64,000 nt of DNA from Bacteroidaceae bacterium (GTDB lineage Bacteria; Bacteroidota; Bacteroidia; Bacteroidales; Bacteroidaceae), in assembly GCA_017938245.1 (NCBI GenBank), contig JAGBBX010000018.1, positions 1 to 64,000 of the forward strand, given 5' to 3'. Positions 46,737-55,846 of the stretch are shown piece by piece. Both the position numbers and the translations under genes were made by a program. The notes beneath the pieces are model-generated. The model was not told where the DNA came from, did no database searches, and saw nothing but the letters and a program-made list of their open reading frames with translations. How positions within the stretch are numbered: the first letter of the stretch is position 1; the number at the start of each line of letters is the position of its first letter.

Positions 46737-47078
46737 ATGAATCAATACGAAACCGTTTTCATTTTAACTCCCGTTTTGTCTGATTCTCAGATGAAGGAAG
46801 CGGTAGAGAAATTCAAAGGCATTCTCACAGCTGAAGGTGCTGAGATTGTCAATGAGGAGAATTGGGGTCTTAAGAAACTTGCTTACCCCATTGATAAGAA
46901 AACAACCGGATTTTATGTAATGTTTGAGTTTAACGCAGCTCCCAGCGTAATTGCTAAACTCGAGGTTCAGTATCGTCGCGATGAGCGCGTTATCCGTTCA
47001 CTGGTTGTTAAGTTGGATAAGTATGCAGCAGAGTATGCAGCAAAAAGAAGAAGTTTAAAAGCAAATAAGGAGGATTAA
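46737..47078 (+). CDS. rpsF: 30S ribosomal protein bS6
   Basis: 113 residues: [25 protein letters not shown] at the start, [25 protein letters not shown] near 38-60 and [18 protein letters not shown] near 80-97, the S6 fold. First gene of rpsF-rpsR-rplI. The last codons (AATAAGGAGGAT) contain the Shine-Dalgarno of rpsR. Confidence 0.97.
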   Translation: MNQYETVFILTPVLSDSQMKEAVEKFKGILTAEGAEIVNEENWGLKKLAYPIDKKTTGFYVMFEFNAAPSVIAKLEVQYRRDERVIRSLVVKLDKYAAEYAAKRRSLKANKED

Positions 47079-47080
47079 TT

Positions 47081-47350
47081 ATGGCACAGACACCTTCAGA
47101 AATCAGATATTTGACACCTCCCTCGGTTGATGCCAAGAAAAAGAAATATTGCCGTTTCAAAAAGAACGGTATCAAGTATATCGACTATAAGGATCCTGAA
47201 TTCCTTAAGAAATTCCTGAACGAGCAGGGTAAGTTGCTTCCCCGTCGTATCACAGGTACTTCTTTGAAGTTCCAGCGTCGTATTGCACAGGCTGTTAAGC
47301 GTGCACGTCACTTGGCTCTGTTGCCTTTCGTTACTGATATGATGAAATAA
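47081..47350 (+). CDS. rpsR: 30S ribosomal protein bS18
   Basis: 89 residues. [36 protein letters not shown] and the following [18 protein letters not shown] are the S18 signature. It starts 2 nt after the rpsF stop, with AAGGAGG (47067-47073) 7 nt before the ATG. S18 binds S6 in the platform of the small subunit. Confidence 0.97.
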   Translation: MAQTPSEIRYLTPPSVDAKKKKYCRFKKNGIKYIDYKDPEFLKKFLNEQGKLLPRRITGTSLKFQRRIAQAVKRARHLALLPFVTDMMK

Positions 47351-47352
47351 AA

Positions 47353-47360
47353 AAGGAGGA
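47353..47360 (+). promoter_or_regulatory. strong Shine-Dalgarno of rplI
   Basis: AAGGAGGA lies 7 nt before the rplI ATG at 47368. A third ribosomal-protein gene in this window with such a site. Confidence 0.65.
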
Positions 47361-47367
47361 AATAATT

Positions 47368-47829
47368 ATGGAGTTAATACTTAAAGAAGACGTTATCAAC
47401 CTTGGTTACAAGGACGATGTTGTAAAGGTAAAGGACGGTTATGGCCGTAATTATTTGATTCCCACAGGCAAGGCGGTTATTGCTACTCCTTCAGCAAAGA
47501 AGGTATTGGCCGAGAATCTTCGTCAGCGTGCTCACAAGCTCGCCAAGATTAAGGCTGATGCTCAGGAGTTGGCTGCTAAGCTCGAGGGTGTTGCTCTGAC
47601 AATTGCTACAAAGGTTAGCGCAACCGGTACTGTTTTTGGTTCGGTAGGTTCTATTCAGGTAGCCGAGGAGTTGGGCAAGCTTGGTTTTGAGATTGACCGT
47701 AAGATTATCAACGTAGAGGCTGTTAAGGCTGTTGGTAACTACGAGGCAACTGTTAAGCTTCACAAAGAGGTTGCAGTAAAGGTTCCTTTTACTGTAGTTG
47801 CTGAGGCTGAGGAGGTTGCTGCAGAATAA
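47368..47829 (+). CDS. rplI: 50S ribosomal protein bL9
   Basis: 153 residues. N-terminal domain MELILKEDVINLGYKDDVVKVKDGYGRNYLIPTGKAV, a long connecting helix (about 45-78) and the C-terminal domain GTVFGSVGSIQVAEEL near 88-104. Ends with a Glu/Ala-rich tail (VAEAEEVAAE). Third gene of the operon, followed by a terminator. Confidence 0.97.
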   Translation: MELILKEDVINLGYKDDVVKVKDGYGRNYLIPTGKAVIATPSAKKVLAENLRQRAHKLAKIKADAQELAAKLEGVALTIATKVSATGTVFGSVGSIQVAEELGKLGFEIDRKIINVEAVKAVGNYEATVKLHKEVAVKVPFTVVAEAEEVAAE

Positions 47830-47853
47830 CTAACTCAATAGCTTTACTTATAT

Positions 47854-47888
47854 AAAAGTGTCGTAACATTGGTTGCGACACTTTTTTT
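47854..47888 (+). terminator. terminator of the rpsF-rpsR-rplI operon
   Basis: AAAAGTGTCG (47854-47863) pairs with CGACACTTTT (47876-47885), extended by AAC/GTT inside, then TTTT. Confidence 0.85.
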
Positions 47889-48077
47889 GTGCATCTAAAT
47901 GGAAACAGCCCCGCGTAATCACTACGAAGGGCTGCACGGGGGAATTGAATGATTAAGAAAAAGTATTTATCAGTAGGATATCATCTGTAACTTAATAACA
48001 AAGCTCAGTGAGATTTGTTTGTGGAATTTGAACTTTTATTGCTCTTTTCCAACAAATTTATTATGTTTGCAGTATAC

Positions 48078-48126
48078 TGCGAACATATACTGCACTCGCT
48101 GTGAAATATCAAAGTAAACTTTGACT
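48078..48126 (+). promoter_or_regulatory. 49-bp regulatory element with CAAAGTAAACTTTG (copy D)
   Basis: Exact reverse-complement copy of 57039-57087, including the operator CAAAGTAAACTTTG (48110-48123). It ends 23 nt before the TTG start of the kinase gene. Twenty nt after its TTTG lies TAATATTTG (48144-48152), which would be a minus-7 box overlapping that start codon. Confidence 0.6.
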
Positions 48127-48149
48127 GTGGTTGACTAAAAAAATAATAT

Positions 48150-51100
48150 TTGAAACGCTATATAAAATATATTTTCCTCTTTTGTGCGATGTCTCTCTTT
48201 ACATCGTGCTCATTATCGTATACATCGGCAGAACAGGACTCATTGGCCGATTCTCTCTCTCTTGATATGCACGAGCAGCGTTACCGCGATTGTGAAAAGA
48301 TGCGTAGGGCTGCTCTGAATTTGCAGTCTCTAAGCGCACTTAGTGATGAAAAGAGAATGATGGCTGTTAATACAATGGCTTACTCTGAATTTATGTCGAT
48401 GAACTATGGCTGTGCCAAGGAGTTGTATGCTTCGGTAATAGAGTCGGCCGAGTGCGAGATTGAGTCTTTGGTTGCCGATGTGGGTATGATGTATATCTGT
48501 TATAGAACATCGGCGAATAGGGAGTTTTTCGACTATCGTTCCGATGCGCTGCAAAGGGTGCGTCGTATAAACGAAGAGGTGGATATGCTACCCGATGATG
48601 AGAGGGAACGATTTTACTCGGCGCGTCTTGAACTTGCTGCGGTCTCTTTGTGTTATTTTGCCGACCTTGGTATGGTTGAGGAGGCCGAGAGAACATCTCT
48701 ATATCTCGAACATAATATTTCGGAAGTAACAGATTTGTCGCTTAAGCTTTACGGACGTATGCTGCTGAACTACCGCATTGATATTCCTGAAAAGGAGCGT
48801 GTGGAATCGTTGGTCAGAGCTCTTGCGCGCACAAAAGCAAGTGATGAACTATGGCTTGCTGCAAATTGTCGTCTAATGCTTGCCGTCTTATTGCGCTCGG
48901 GTGAGACTGCTACTCTGTTGAAACCGGCACAATTGGCATTGATAAATGATGACAACAGACCTTTAGATGAGTTACCTCTCTATCTGGCACAGCAGGCTGT
49001 TGATGATTTCCGTGTATACGGTGACAAATATATGCTTATAGAGGCTCTCTCGGTGGCAGCATCGTGTTGCACACAGAGCGGGCGCTTTGCCGATGCACTG
49101 GCATTGCTCGAAGATGCAATGCTTCTTATCAACGGCTATTACAGAAATTCTTACCCCGAGATTGCGGTGGAATTCGCGCTTGAATCGGCCGGCAATGATG
49201 CCGAATATGCTTTATTGACAAATGACAGCATATATAATATTTATGAGTGTCTGCTTGGTGTCCGGCGCGATGCAAGCTGTGCATTTGCCGGTGTGGGCGA
49301 TAAGTATCTTTCTGATATCAATAGGAACAGTTATCTCGACCTATTGCATTCTACTCGATTAAATAAGCAGATGGAGAGCCGAATAAGTGCTGCCGAGAGC
49401 AGTGCTTCGAGACTCTATATGTGGATAATTTTGCTAATAGTGCTTATAGTAGCTGTATCTGTTCTCCTTTATAGGCTCGACATTAGGTGGGGGAAGCGAA
49501 ATAAAGAGTATATAGGCGACCTTATGACACTACTGAGTCTCTGCAGGCATTTGATGGAGTCATTGCCTAAGGAGATTGCAACTGAAGAGGATGTTAACGA
49601 GGTTGTAGCAGAGATATTAAATAGAGGGTCTGTTTCGTTTGTAGAGAAGTGTCGCTTTGTGCTCTCATCCGATGATAAAGAGTGTTCCGGTGCTAATGTA
49701 TTTTGTATGCATCCTGTGACAATTGATAAACCGCAGGTGAACTTGTATGTAATAACCGAACAACCACTCTCGCCACAGAAGAAGAATTTTTTATATATTG
49801 CTTTACCTTATATTGCAGCTGCGATAGACGAGGGCAGGCGTGTGGCTTATATTGGTGGCGAGCGTCTGCGCCTGCAAGAGCAGAGCATTTCATATTCCTT
49901 GTATATCGATGAACATAAGCGCGAGAATGTGAACAAACGGGTTGCACTGTCGGTAGTCGGTGGCATACGGCCATATATAGAGCGTATGCAGAATGAACTA
50001 TGCCGACTCACAGCTGCCGACTCCTGCGGTGATGAGGAACTTGCGCGTTTGAACTATCTTCTGGAACTGACATCGGCAATAGAAGATTACAATGCAGTCT
50101 TGGCACGATGGATTAAGATGCGTAAGGGTGAACTCAGTCTGCATATCGAGAATTTTGCTCTTTCCGAGCTTATGGGAATAATCTCGAAGAGTGTTGCGAC
50201 ATTCGAAATGAAAGGCGTGGCGCTAGAGGTAAAAGATACGCCGCTGGTGGTGAAAGCCGACAAGGCACTTACGCTGTTTATGATAAATACTCTTGCCGAT
50301 AATGCCCGTAAATTCACTCCTGATGGTGGTAAAGTTACTATTGAGGCTATTGATGGTGATACTTTTGTCGAGGTGGCAGTAACTGATACAGGGGTGGGAA
50401 TGGCATCCGAGGATGTAGAGCGTATTCTTGGCTCAAAGGTGTATGATGCGTCGCAGATAGGGCGCTCGGGTCGTATGGCGACGAATAAGGGTGGCGGATT
50501 CGGACTGATGAATTGTAAGGGTATTATCGAGAAGTACCGTAAGACCGACGAAATCTTCTCGGTGTGCGAGATGAATATAAAGAGCGAGCAGGGTAGCGGG
50601 AGTCGTTTCTCATTCCGTTTGCCTAAGGGAATAAAACGTAATGTATTGTTCCTGCTTTTCGGATTGTTTTCTACAGGAGTGTCGTTGGCTTCAACCACTG
50701 TGGGTGCTCTTGCCGACTCGGTATACTCCTGCAATGTAAGAGGTGACTATGAGGGCGCGTTAAATGTGGCACAGGAACTTATTACCAAGATGAACACCCT
50801 GTATCGCAGTGTGGCCGGTGGAAATGATACATTGTCGCTTGTCTCGGGAACAGCTTCCGAAATTATGTGGTGGCGTAACGAGGTCTTTCCCGATTCTCTC
50901 ATCGAGACAGTTTACTACAATTTGCTTGATATGCGCAACGAGGCTGCTGTTGCGGCTCTTGCATTGCGCGATTGGCCAACATACCGTTATAATAATTCAA
51001 TATACACACGGCTCTATCGTTTGGTACACGAGGATAAGGAACTTGTAAATTACTACGAATATATGCAGAGTGTAGCCAACTATCGTCGCGTGGCGGTTGT

Positions 51101-52319
51101 GTTGTGTGTGACCATTCTTTTGTTGCTGCTTATTGTTGCGCTTGTGAAATATATGCGTAATGTGGTAATAGGACGTATGAATGGCGATATTCTTTTACAG
51201 GTGAATGCAAGGGTGTTGGAGGTTGCACGCAGTGTCCACCGAACCGATGGAATGGCGCAGACCATAACACGTGAACTATATACGCTGCTGTGTGACTATT
51301 TGCGTATAGAATCTGTTAGATTGGCTCTGAAAAATGGAAGTGAATCGCAAGAAGCGGTATATCCATCAGATGTTGATGCGCATTTGCAACGATATACATC
51401 AAAATTCCCGTTGGAACTGCCATCGGCTGATGAGAAAATGACATTAGGTGTGCTTTCTGTGGTTACAACACGTCGTTTGAATGAGGGTGAGGAGACGCTG
51501 CTGAAACTTATTGCCGGTTATTTGTCATCGGCAACTTATCACTCTTTAGTGCGTTTGACACGTGAATATCGCGACCTTGACGAGATGGGGGAAGAGGCTG
51601 ACAGGATAAAATCAGAGGAAAATCGTTTGCACGTGCGTAATATGGTCATCGATAACTGTCTGTCTGTGATAAAGCACGAGACAATCTATTATCCCGGGCG
51701 CATACGCGAACTGTTACTTCTGCTTAGAGAAAGTGCATTGACATTTAACGAGTGGCGCGAGAAGGTAGCGTCGATGTGTGAATTGATGGACTATTATAGC
51801 TCTATATTCGGTGTACTGACCTCTTGTGCAGCGCGTCAGATGGATGATGCCGATTTCAGAGTCGCTCCTGTGAAATTGCAGAACATCATATCCCGTATGG
51901 GTGGGTACGTGAAGCGGCGTACCGTGAAAATGGAGCATACAGTCCTTTTCGAGTCGGGGACAACCGATGCTGTGGCTATGGGTGATGCGTTCTTCTTGGA
52001 ATATATGTTCGAGTCGTTGGTTGGTTCACTCGTAGCCTCGGGTGCAAAGAGAATCGGGCTTTCGATTTGTGATGAGAGAGAATACATCAAGGTCGAGATT
52101 GTGGGTACCGGAGTGTTTTTGAGTGCCGAGCAATGCAGTAATTTCTTTGTTCCTGTCAGCGATGAAGCTGTATCTATGGAACCGCTTATTGCGCGTGAAA
52201 TAGTGCGTATGCACGAGGATTTTATGGATATACGCTCGTTACGCCTTATGGCAAAAGAGTGTAGTGAGGGGTGTGTGATAACAGTTACACTGCCAAAATT
52301 TAATTTTAATAGTAAATAA
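48150..52319 (+). CDS. double-module histidine-kinase-like lipoprotein (DUF5112/DUF5113 type)
   Basis: 1,389 residues from a TTG start, which gives a complete lipoprotein signal (KRYIKYIFLFCAMSLFTSC). Module 1: periplasmic helical repeats (about 25-415), membrane helix about 423-446, cytoplasmic region, ATPase domain with N-box DNARKFT near 716, DTGVGM near 748 and GGGFGLMNCKGII near 783. A second signal-like hydrophobic stretch (about 830-850) begins module 2: periplasmic part, membrane helix about 975-998, KHET H-box-like site near 1173 and a degenerate ATPase domain to 1389. Module 1 has no obvious canonical His. It resembles DUF5112/DUF5113 signalling proteins of Bacteroidales. The response regulator gene follows after 9 nt. 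The signal sensed is unknown. Confidence 0.75.
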   Translation: MKRYIKYIFLFCAMSLFTSCSLSYTSAEQDSLADSLSLDMHEQRYRDCEKMRRAALNLQSLSALSDEKRMMAVNTMAYSEFMSMNYGCAKELYASVIESAECEIESLVADVGMMYICYRTSANREFFDYRSDALQRVRRINEEVDMLPDDERERFYSARLELAAVSLCYFADLGMVEEAERTSLYLEHNISEVTDLSLKLYGRMLLNYRIDIPEKERVESLVRALARTKASDELWLAANCRLMLAVLLRSGETATLLKPAQLALINDDNRPLDELPLYLAQQAVDDFRVYGDKYMLIEALSVAASCCTQSGRFADALALLEDAMLLINGYYRNSYPEIAVEFALESAGNDAEYALLTNDSIYNIYECLLGVRRDASCAFAGVGDKYLSDINRNSYLDLLHSTRLNKQMESRISAAESSASRLYMWIILLIVLIVAVSVLLYRLDIRWGKRNKEYIGDLMTLLSLCRHLMESLPKEIATEEDVNEVVAEILNRGSVSFVEKCRFVLSSDDKECSGANVFCMHPVTIDKPQVNLYVITEQPLSPQKKNFLYIALPYIAAAIDEGRRVAYIGGERLRLQEQSISYSLYIDEHKRENVNKRVALSVVGGIRPYIERMQNELCRLTAADSCGDEELARLNYLLELTSAIEDYNAVLARWIKMRKGELSLHIENFALSELMGIISKSVATFEMKGVALEVKDTPLVVKADKALTLFMINTLADNARKFTPDGGKVTIEAIDGDTFVEVAVTDTGVGMASEDVERILGSKVYDASQIGRSGRMATNKGGGFGLMNCKGIIEKYRKTDEIFSVCEMNIKSEQGSGSRFSFRLPKGIKRNVLFLLFGLFSTGVSLASTTVGALADSVYSCNVRGDYEGALNVAQELITKMNTLYRSVAGGNDTLSLVSGTASEIMWWRNEVFPDSLIETVYYNLLDMRNEAAVAALALRDWPTYRYNNSIYTRLYRLVHEDKELVNYYEYMQSVANYRRVAVVLCVTILLLLLIVALVKYMRNVVIGRMNGDILLQVNARVLEVARSVHRTDGMAQTITRELYTLLCDYLRIESVRLALKNGSESQEAVYPSDVDAHLQRYTSKFPLELPSADEKMTLGVLSVVTTRRLNEGEETLLKLIAGYLSSATYHSLVRLTREYRDLDEMGEEADRIKSEENRLHVRNMVIDNCLSVIKHETIYYPGRIRELLLLLRESALTFNEWREKVASMCELMDYYSSIFGVLTSCAARQMDDADFRVAPVKLQNIISRMGGYVKRRTVKMEHTVLFESGTTDAVAMGDAFFLEYMFESLVGSLVASGAKRIGLSICDEREYIKVEIVGTGVFLSAEQCSNFFVPVSDEAVSMEPLIAREIVRMHEDFMDIRSLRLMAKECSEGCVITVTLPKFNFNSK

Positions 52320-52328
52320 TAGATTGTT

Positions 52329-53051
52329 ATGAGTGATAGATTCAGTGTTATAATTGTAGAGGATGCCAAATTGGAACTGAAAGGTACCGAGGAGATTTTT
52401 CGTACCGATATTCCCGAGGCCGATATTATAGGTGTTGCGATGAGTGAGTCGGAACTTTATCCCCTGCTCGAGAAACAGCTACCCGATTTGCTGCTGCTCG
52501 ATTTAGGATTAGGCGGCTCTACTACCGTTGGTGTTGATATTTGTGCAAGGGTTAAGAACGATTATCCGACTGTAAAGGTACTTATCTTTACAGGCGAATT
52601 GTTGAACGAGAAATTGTGGGTGGATGTTCTTGATGCCGGTGCCGATGGCATTGTGCTTAAAAGTGGAGAACTTTTGACAAAGTATGAGATTCGTAGTGTG
52701 ATGGCCGGAAAGCGTTTTGTGTTTAACCAGCCTATCCTGGAGATTATCACTAAGCGATTCCGCGAAGAGATAATGCGTGAGGCTGCTCGCAGACGTTCGC
52801 TCATAGAGTATGAAATAGACCGTTACGATGAGTGTTTCTTGCGTCATCTTGCATTAGGATATACAAAGGAAATGATAGCTAATTTGCGTACAATGCCTTT
52901 TGGCGTAAAGTCGCTCGAGAAACGACAATCCGACCTTGTTTCGCGTCTTTTCCCCGAGGGTGAGCAGCGTGGTGTGAATGTTACGCGCCTCGTTGTTCGT
53001 GCCATAGAGCTGCATATAATTGATATTGAGAATCTCGAAGCCGATGAGTAA
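52329..53051 (+). CDS. response regulator with unusual C-terminal DNA-binding domain
   Basis: 240 residues. Receiver domain (about 6-125): VEDAK at the start, phosphorylation Asp in LLLLDLGLGG near 58, FTGEL near 88 (Thr) and VLKSGE near 110 (Lys). The C-terminal 85 residues (FLRHLALGYTKEMIANLRTMPFGVKSLEKRQSDL) look like a LuxR-type helix-turn-helix (GYTKEMIA...VKSLEKR), although a longer loop separates the two helices. It starts 9 nt after the double-kinase gene and should be its partner. It overlaps the following membrane-protein gene by 8 nt (ATGAGTAA). Confidence 0.8.
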   Translation: MSDRFSVIIVEDAKLELKGTEEIFRTDIPEADIIGVAMSESELYPLLEKQLPDLLLLDLGLGGSTTVGVDICARVKNDYPTVKVLIFTGELLNEKLWVDVLDAGADGIVLKSGELLTKYEIRSVMAGKRFVFNQPILEIITKRFREEIMREAARRRSLIEYEIDRYDECFLRHLALGYTKEMIANLRTMPFGVKSLEKRQSDLVSRLFPEGEQRGVNVTRLVVRAIELHIIDIENLEADE

Positions 53052-53775
53052 AGTAAATTATAGATATTTGCCGTTTGTCGTATATTCACTTTTGTTGGCT
53101 GCTCTGTGGGTGGCATCGTGGTTTATAGGTGTTATCGGGCTTTTCTCTAACTCGGGTCGAGAATTTCGCAGTCTCTTTTCGGGTGAGGGGGTTCGTTGGG
53201 CTCTTTATACAGCAATACAATCTATAGACGCTGCTCCCTGGGGCGAGATAATGCTTGTTGTGGCTTCTGCGGGTGTGCTGGTTGCTTCGGGGCTTTTTAT
53301 TACATTAGTCGATATGGCTTTGTTTCGTCGCTTGTCTGCTATAAGACGATATGCTGCTGGCTTGACGTTGGCTGTGTTGCTGTTGTTCTCTCTTTTGCTC
53401 TTTGCAACTTCGGTGGCTCCTTGGCATCTACTTGCAGGTGTAACAGATGAATGGAGCACGTCGGCAATTGTAATGGGTTGGTTGCTGATTGTTTTCTCAC
53501 TCTCACTTGCGGTTTCGCTTATGCACGGTTCGCTATGTGGCTATTATCGTAGTGTCTCGGATGTGGTTCAGGGAATGTCAGCTCTTTTCCCTATGCTTGC
53601 TCCTGCTTTTCTTGCAGTATTACCGGCGTCCGGCATTATGCCTTGTTTAGAATATATCGGCTTGCTTGATATTGGCAATTCACAAATGCTTTCCAATGTT
53701 CTTTGTTGGTTGCCGTTTATCTATATTGGGGCTGTCGAGTCGGTATCTGCTATAAAAAGAATTTATAGAGGGTAG
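53044..53775 (+). CDS. hypothetical integral membrane protein
   Basis: 243 residues from ATG 53044, which overlaps the response regulator stop; the longer frame from 53020 would run into the regulator's coding end. About six hydrophobic helices (around 10-30, 65-95, 105-135, 145-170, 180-200, 215-235), no signal peptide and no known motif. Translational coupling to the double-kinase/regulator pair suggests it serves the same signalling pathway (inference). No family recognised. Confidence 0.65.
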   Translation: MSKVNYRYLPFVVYSLLLAALWVASWFIGVIGLFSNSGREFRSLFSGEGVRWALYTAIQSIDAAPWGEIMLVVASAGVLVASGLFITLVDMALFRRLSAIRRYAAGLTLAVLLLFSLLLFATSVAPWHLLAGVTDEWSTSAIVMGWLLIVFSLSLAVSLMHGSLCGYYRSVSDVVQGMSALFPMLAPAFLAVLPASGIMPCLEYIGLLDIGNSQMLSNVLCWLPFIYIGAVESVSAIKRIYRG

Positions 53776-53792
53776 TAGTTGCTTATATCGTA

Positions 53793-53844
53793 GTAAAACA
53801 CAAAACCGACAGACTCTTAAGAGCCTGTCGGTTTTGTGTTTTAC
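53793..53844. terminator. 20-bp perfect bidirectional terminator
   Basis: Arms 53793-53812 and 53825-53844 (core CAAAACCGACAG/CTGTCGGTTTTG) pair perfectly; the 12-nt centre is itself mostly palindromic (CTCTTAAGAG, 53814-53823). It serves the converging membrane-protein and acyl-CoA synthetase genes, and the synthetase stop codon (53841-53843) lies inside the stem. Confidence 0.9.
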
Positions 53845-55487
53845 TGATAAAGATAGCGTTTAATGCTTTTCTTTGGAGTCTTTTCGAACTCTTCTTTCAT
53901 TATTCGTATCTCTGATATATGTTCGTACGCCGGGATTATCTTGTTAATCTCTTTGCGTAGTTCTTCCATCTTGGCGGGGATGTCAGTTACTCCCTCGGCC
54001 TGCAGTACGTCACTGTCGGGGTAGATGAGTGCAACGAATTTCTCTCCATCTTGTATTACAAGTGATTCGGCTACACAGGGCATTGAGTCTATTACTGCTT
54101 CTATCTCCTCGGGGTATACATTTTGTCCGTTCGCGCTTAGGAGCATACTCTTGCAGCGACCTTTTATGAATACAAATCCCTCACTGTCCATTATACCGAG
54201 ATCGCCGGTGTGATACCATCCATCTTTGTCGAGTGCTTTTTCGGTGGCATCGGGATTTTTGTAGTATCCCAGCATTACGTTAGGGCCACGCACAATAATC
54301 TCTCCCGGAGTATTCTGTGGGTCGTTGCTTAGGATTTTTACCTCCATTCCAAGTGTGGGTTTCCCGCAACTGCCTACTTTGGCCTCGCTCCAGTCGCTGT
54401 AACAGATGATGGGGGCACACTCTGTGGCACCGTATCCCACTGTGTAGGGGAATTTTATTCTGTGCATAAGGGCGTCAATTTCGGGGTGGAATGCTGCACC
54501 GCCTATGATAATCTCGACTACGTTGCCTCCGAATGCTTTGAGCATTCTGTTGCGTATGTTGCGGTAGATGATATTGTTTACTCCGGGAATCTTAGTGGCG
54601 ATGCGCATAAGCGGTTTTTGCAGCTTGGGCATTACGCTCTTGCGGATGATTTTTTCGATGATAAGGGGTACGGCTACGATGATTGTGGGGCGCACCTTGC
54701 TGAATGCGTCGAATATGATGCGGGGACTGGGGGTGCGTGTCAGGAAAAATACCTGTACGCCACGTGTCAGTTGATACAGAAATTCGAATGCCATTCCATA
54801 CATATGTGCCATAGGAAGAATAGAGAGCATATTCATTCCCGGCTTCATAGTGAGCACTCCTGTGGCGAACATCATATTGTTGTAGAGCGCACGATAGGGG
54901 ATGAGCACACCTTTTGAGAATCCGCTTGTACCCGACGTGTAGTTTATTATGGCAAGTTCCTCGGGACTCTCTTTGTAATAGTTGATGTCTGCTGCGCTGA
55001 AACCTTTGGGATAGCTCTTCGCGAACTCGTCATTCGTTTTTGCGTGTGCCACGCTTATTGTCTCGCTGCGGCTCATATTGAGCGAAAAATCTTCAATGCG
55101 AATTACACCCTCAAGCGCGGGCATCTCATCGTAGTTAAGCTGTGTGCGGTTCGAATCGCCTACGAAGAGCAGTCGCGAGTCGGAGTCGGTGACAATGTGG
55201 TGCACATTGTCGGCCTTAAAATCGTGCAGAATAGGTACTGCTATCGCACCGTACGTTACTACTGATAAAAATGCTATTCCCCAACGCGAGCAGTTGCGGC
55301 CGCATAGCGCAATGTGGTCGCCGGGCTTGATACCACTCAGACGGTAGAAGGTGTGCAGTTTGGCAATTTCGCTAGCAACGTCGCCGTAGGTGTAGGAGAC
55401 ACCTTTATAGTCGGTGAGGGCACTATGCAGCCAATTCTCTTTAAATGAGGTTGCATATAGCCCAATGAAGCTTTGATTGTTAGACAT
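53841..55487 (-). CDS. AMP-dependent long-chain acyl-CoA synthetase/ligase
   Basis: 548 residues from ATG 55487 (MSNNQSFIGLYATSF); the longer frame from 55544 adds a Lys/Asn-rich stretch not typical of the family. Motifs: IINYTSGTSGFSKGVLI near 170 (phosphate-binding loop), GYGATECAPIICYSD near 350, WYHTGDLGIMD near 420, GRCKSMLLSANGQNVYPEEIE near 440-460 and KKSIKRYLYQ at the C-terminus (catalytic Lys region). Activates a fatty acid with ATP and CoA. The R/K-rich ANL linker is intact. The chain length cannot be told. It stands alone. Confidence 0.9.
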   Translation of the reverse strand: MSNNQSFIGLYATSFKENWLHSALTDYKGVSYTYGDVASEIAKLHTFYRLSGIKPGDHIALCGRNCSRWGIAFLSVVTYGAIAVPILHDFKADNVHHIVTDSDSRLLFVGDSNRTQLNYDEMPALEGVIRIEDFSLNMSRSETISVAHAKTNDEFAKSYPKGFSAADINYYKESPEELAIINYTSGTSGFSKGVLIPYRALYNNMMFATGVLTMKPGMNMLSILPMAHMYGMAFEFLYQLTRGVQVFFLTRTPSPRIIFDAFSKVRPTIIVAVPLIIEKIIRKSVMPKLQKPLMRIATKIPGVNNIIYRNIRNRMLKAFGGNVVEIIIGGAAFHPEIDALMHRIKFPYTVGYGATECAPIICYSDWSEAKVGSCGKPTLGMEVKILSNDPQNTPGEIIVRGPNVMLGYYKNPDATEKALDKDGWYHTGDLGIMDSEGFVFIKGRCKSMLLSANGQNVYPEEIEAVIDSMPCVAESLVIQDGEKFVALIYPDSDVLQAEGVTDIPAKMEELRKEINKIIPAYEHISEIRIMKEEFEKTPKKSIKRYLYQ

Positions 55488-55846
55488 AATGTTTGTATTT
55501 GTAGATTGTTTGTTTTTTTTGACCATTATCAAAAATAATCGCAAACAGGGTGACCGGCCGAGTATGCAATATCTTTTTTTTGACCAAAAGCAAAAATAGT
55601 ATAATGGTATAGCAAAAACAAATTTTGCTCACATTTAATTGGCATTTTTGCTTTTCGTGTGCAAAGTTAATAATAAAAAAGTGGTAAAAACAAGGAAAAA
55701 AGCAGAAAATTGCACAAAAAGCAAAAAATGTGCAATCTGTGTCTCGCTCGATAGAAAAACGAAGGTGAAAACTTTGTGGTTCACTTCAAAACCTTCGCTG
55801 TTTTATTGAATAGTAACTACTTTGGCATCTTTTTGTTGTAATCGGA
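55488..55846. other. gap between acyl-CoA synthetase and YggS genes
   Basis: AT-rich. On the minus strand it contains the YggS terminator (55755-55797) and a possible TAACTTTG-type minus-7 for the synthetase around 55660-55670. TTTGACCA with a following CAAAAATA occurs twice (around 55518 and 55575). No gene seen. Confidence 0.4.
55755..55797 (-). terminator. terminator of the DUF4494-yggS operon
   Basis: On the minus strand CGAAGGT and ACCTTCG (55791-55797 and 55760-55766) pair, with inner GTGAA/TTCAC support, and then TTTTTC. Confidence 0.65.

Larger units (their letters stand above)
47830..48149. other. gap between rplI and the double-kinase gene
   Basis: Contains the rplI terminator, a candidate minus-7 TATGTTTG (48062-48069), the 12-bp palindrome GCAGTATACTGC (48069-48080) and the 49-bp element at 48078-48126 that is duplicated in inverse orientation at 57039-57087. 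Confidence 0.5.
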
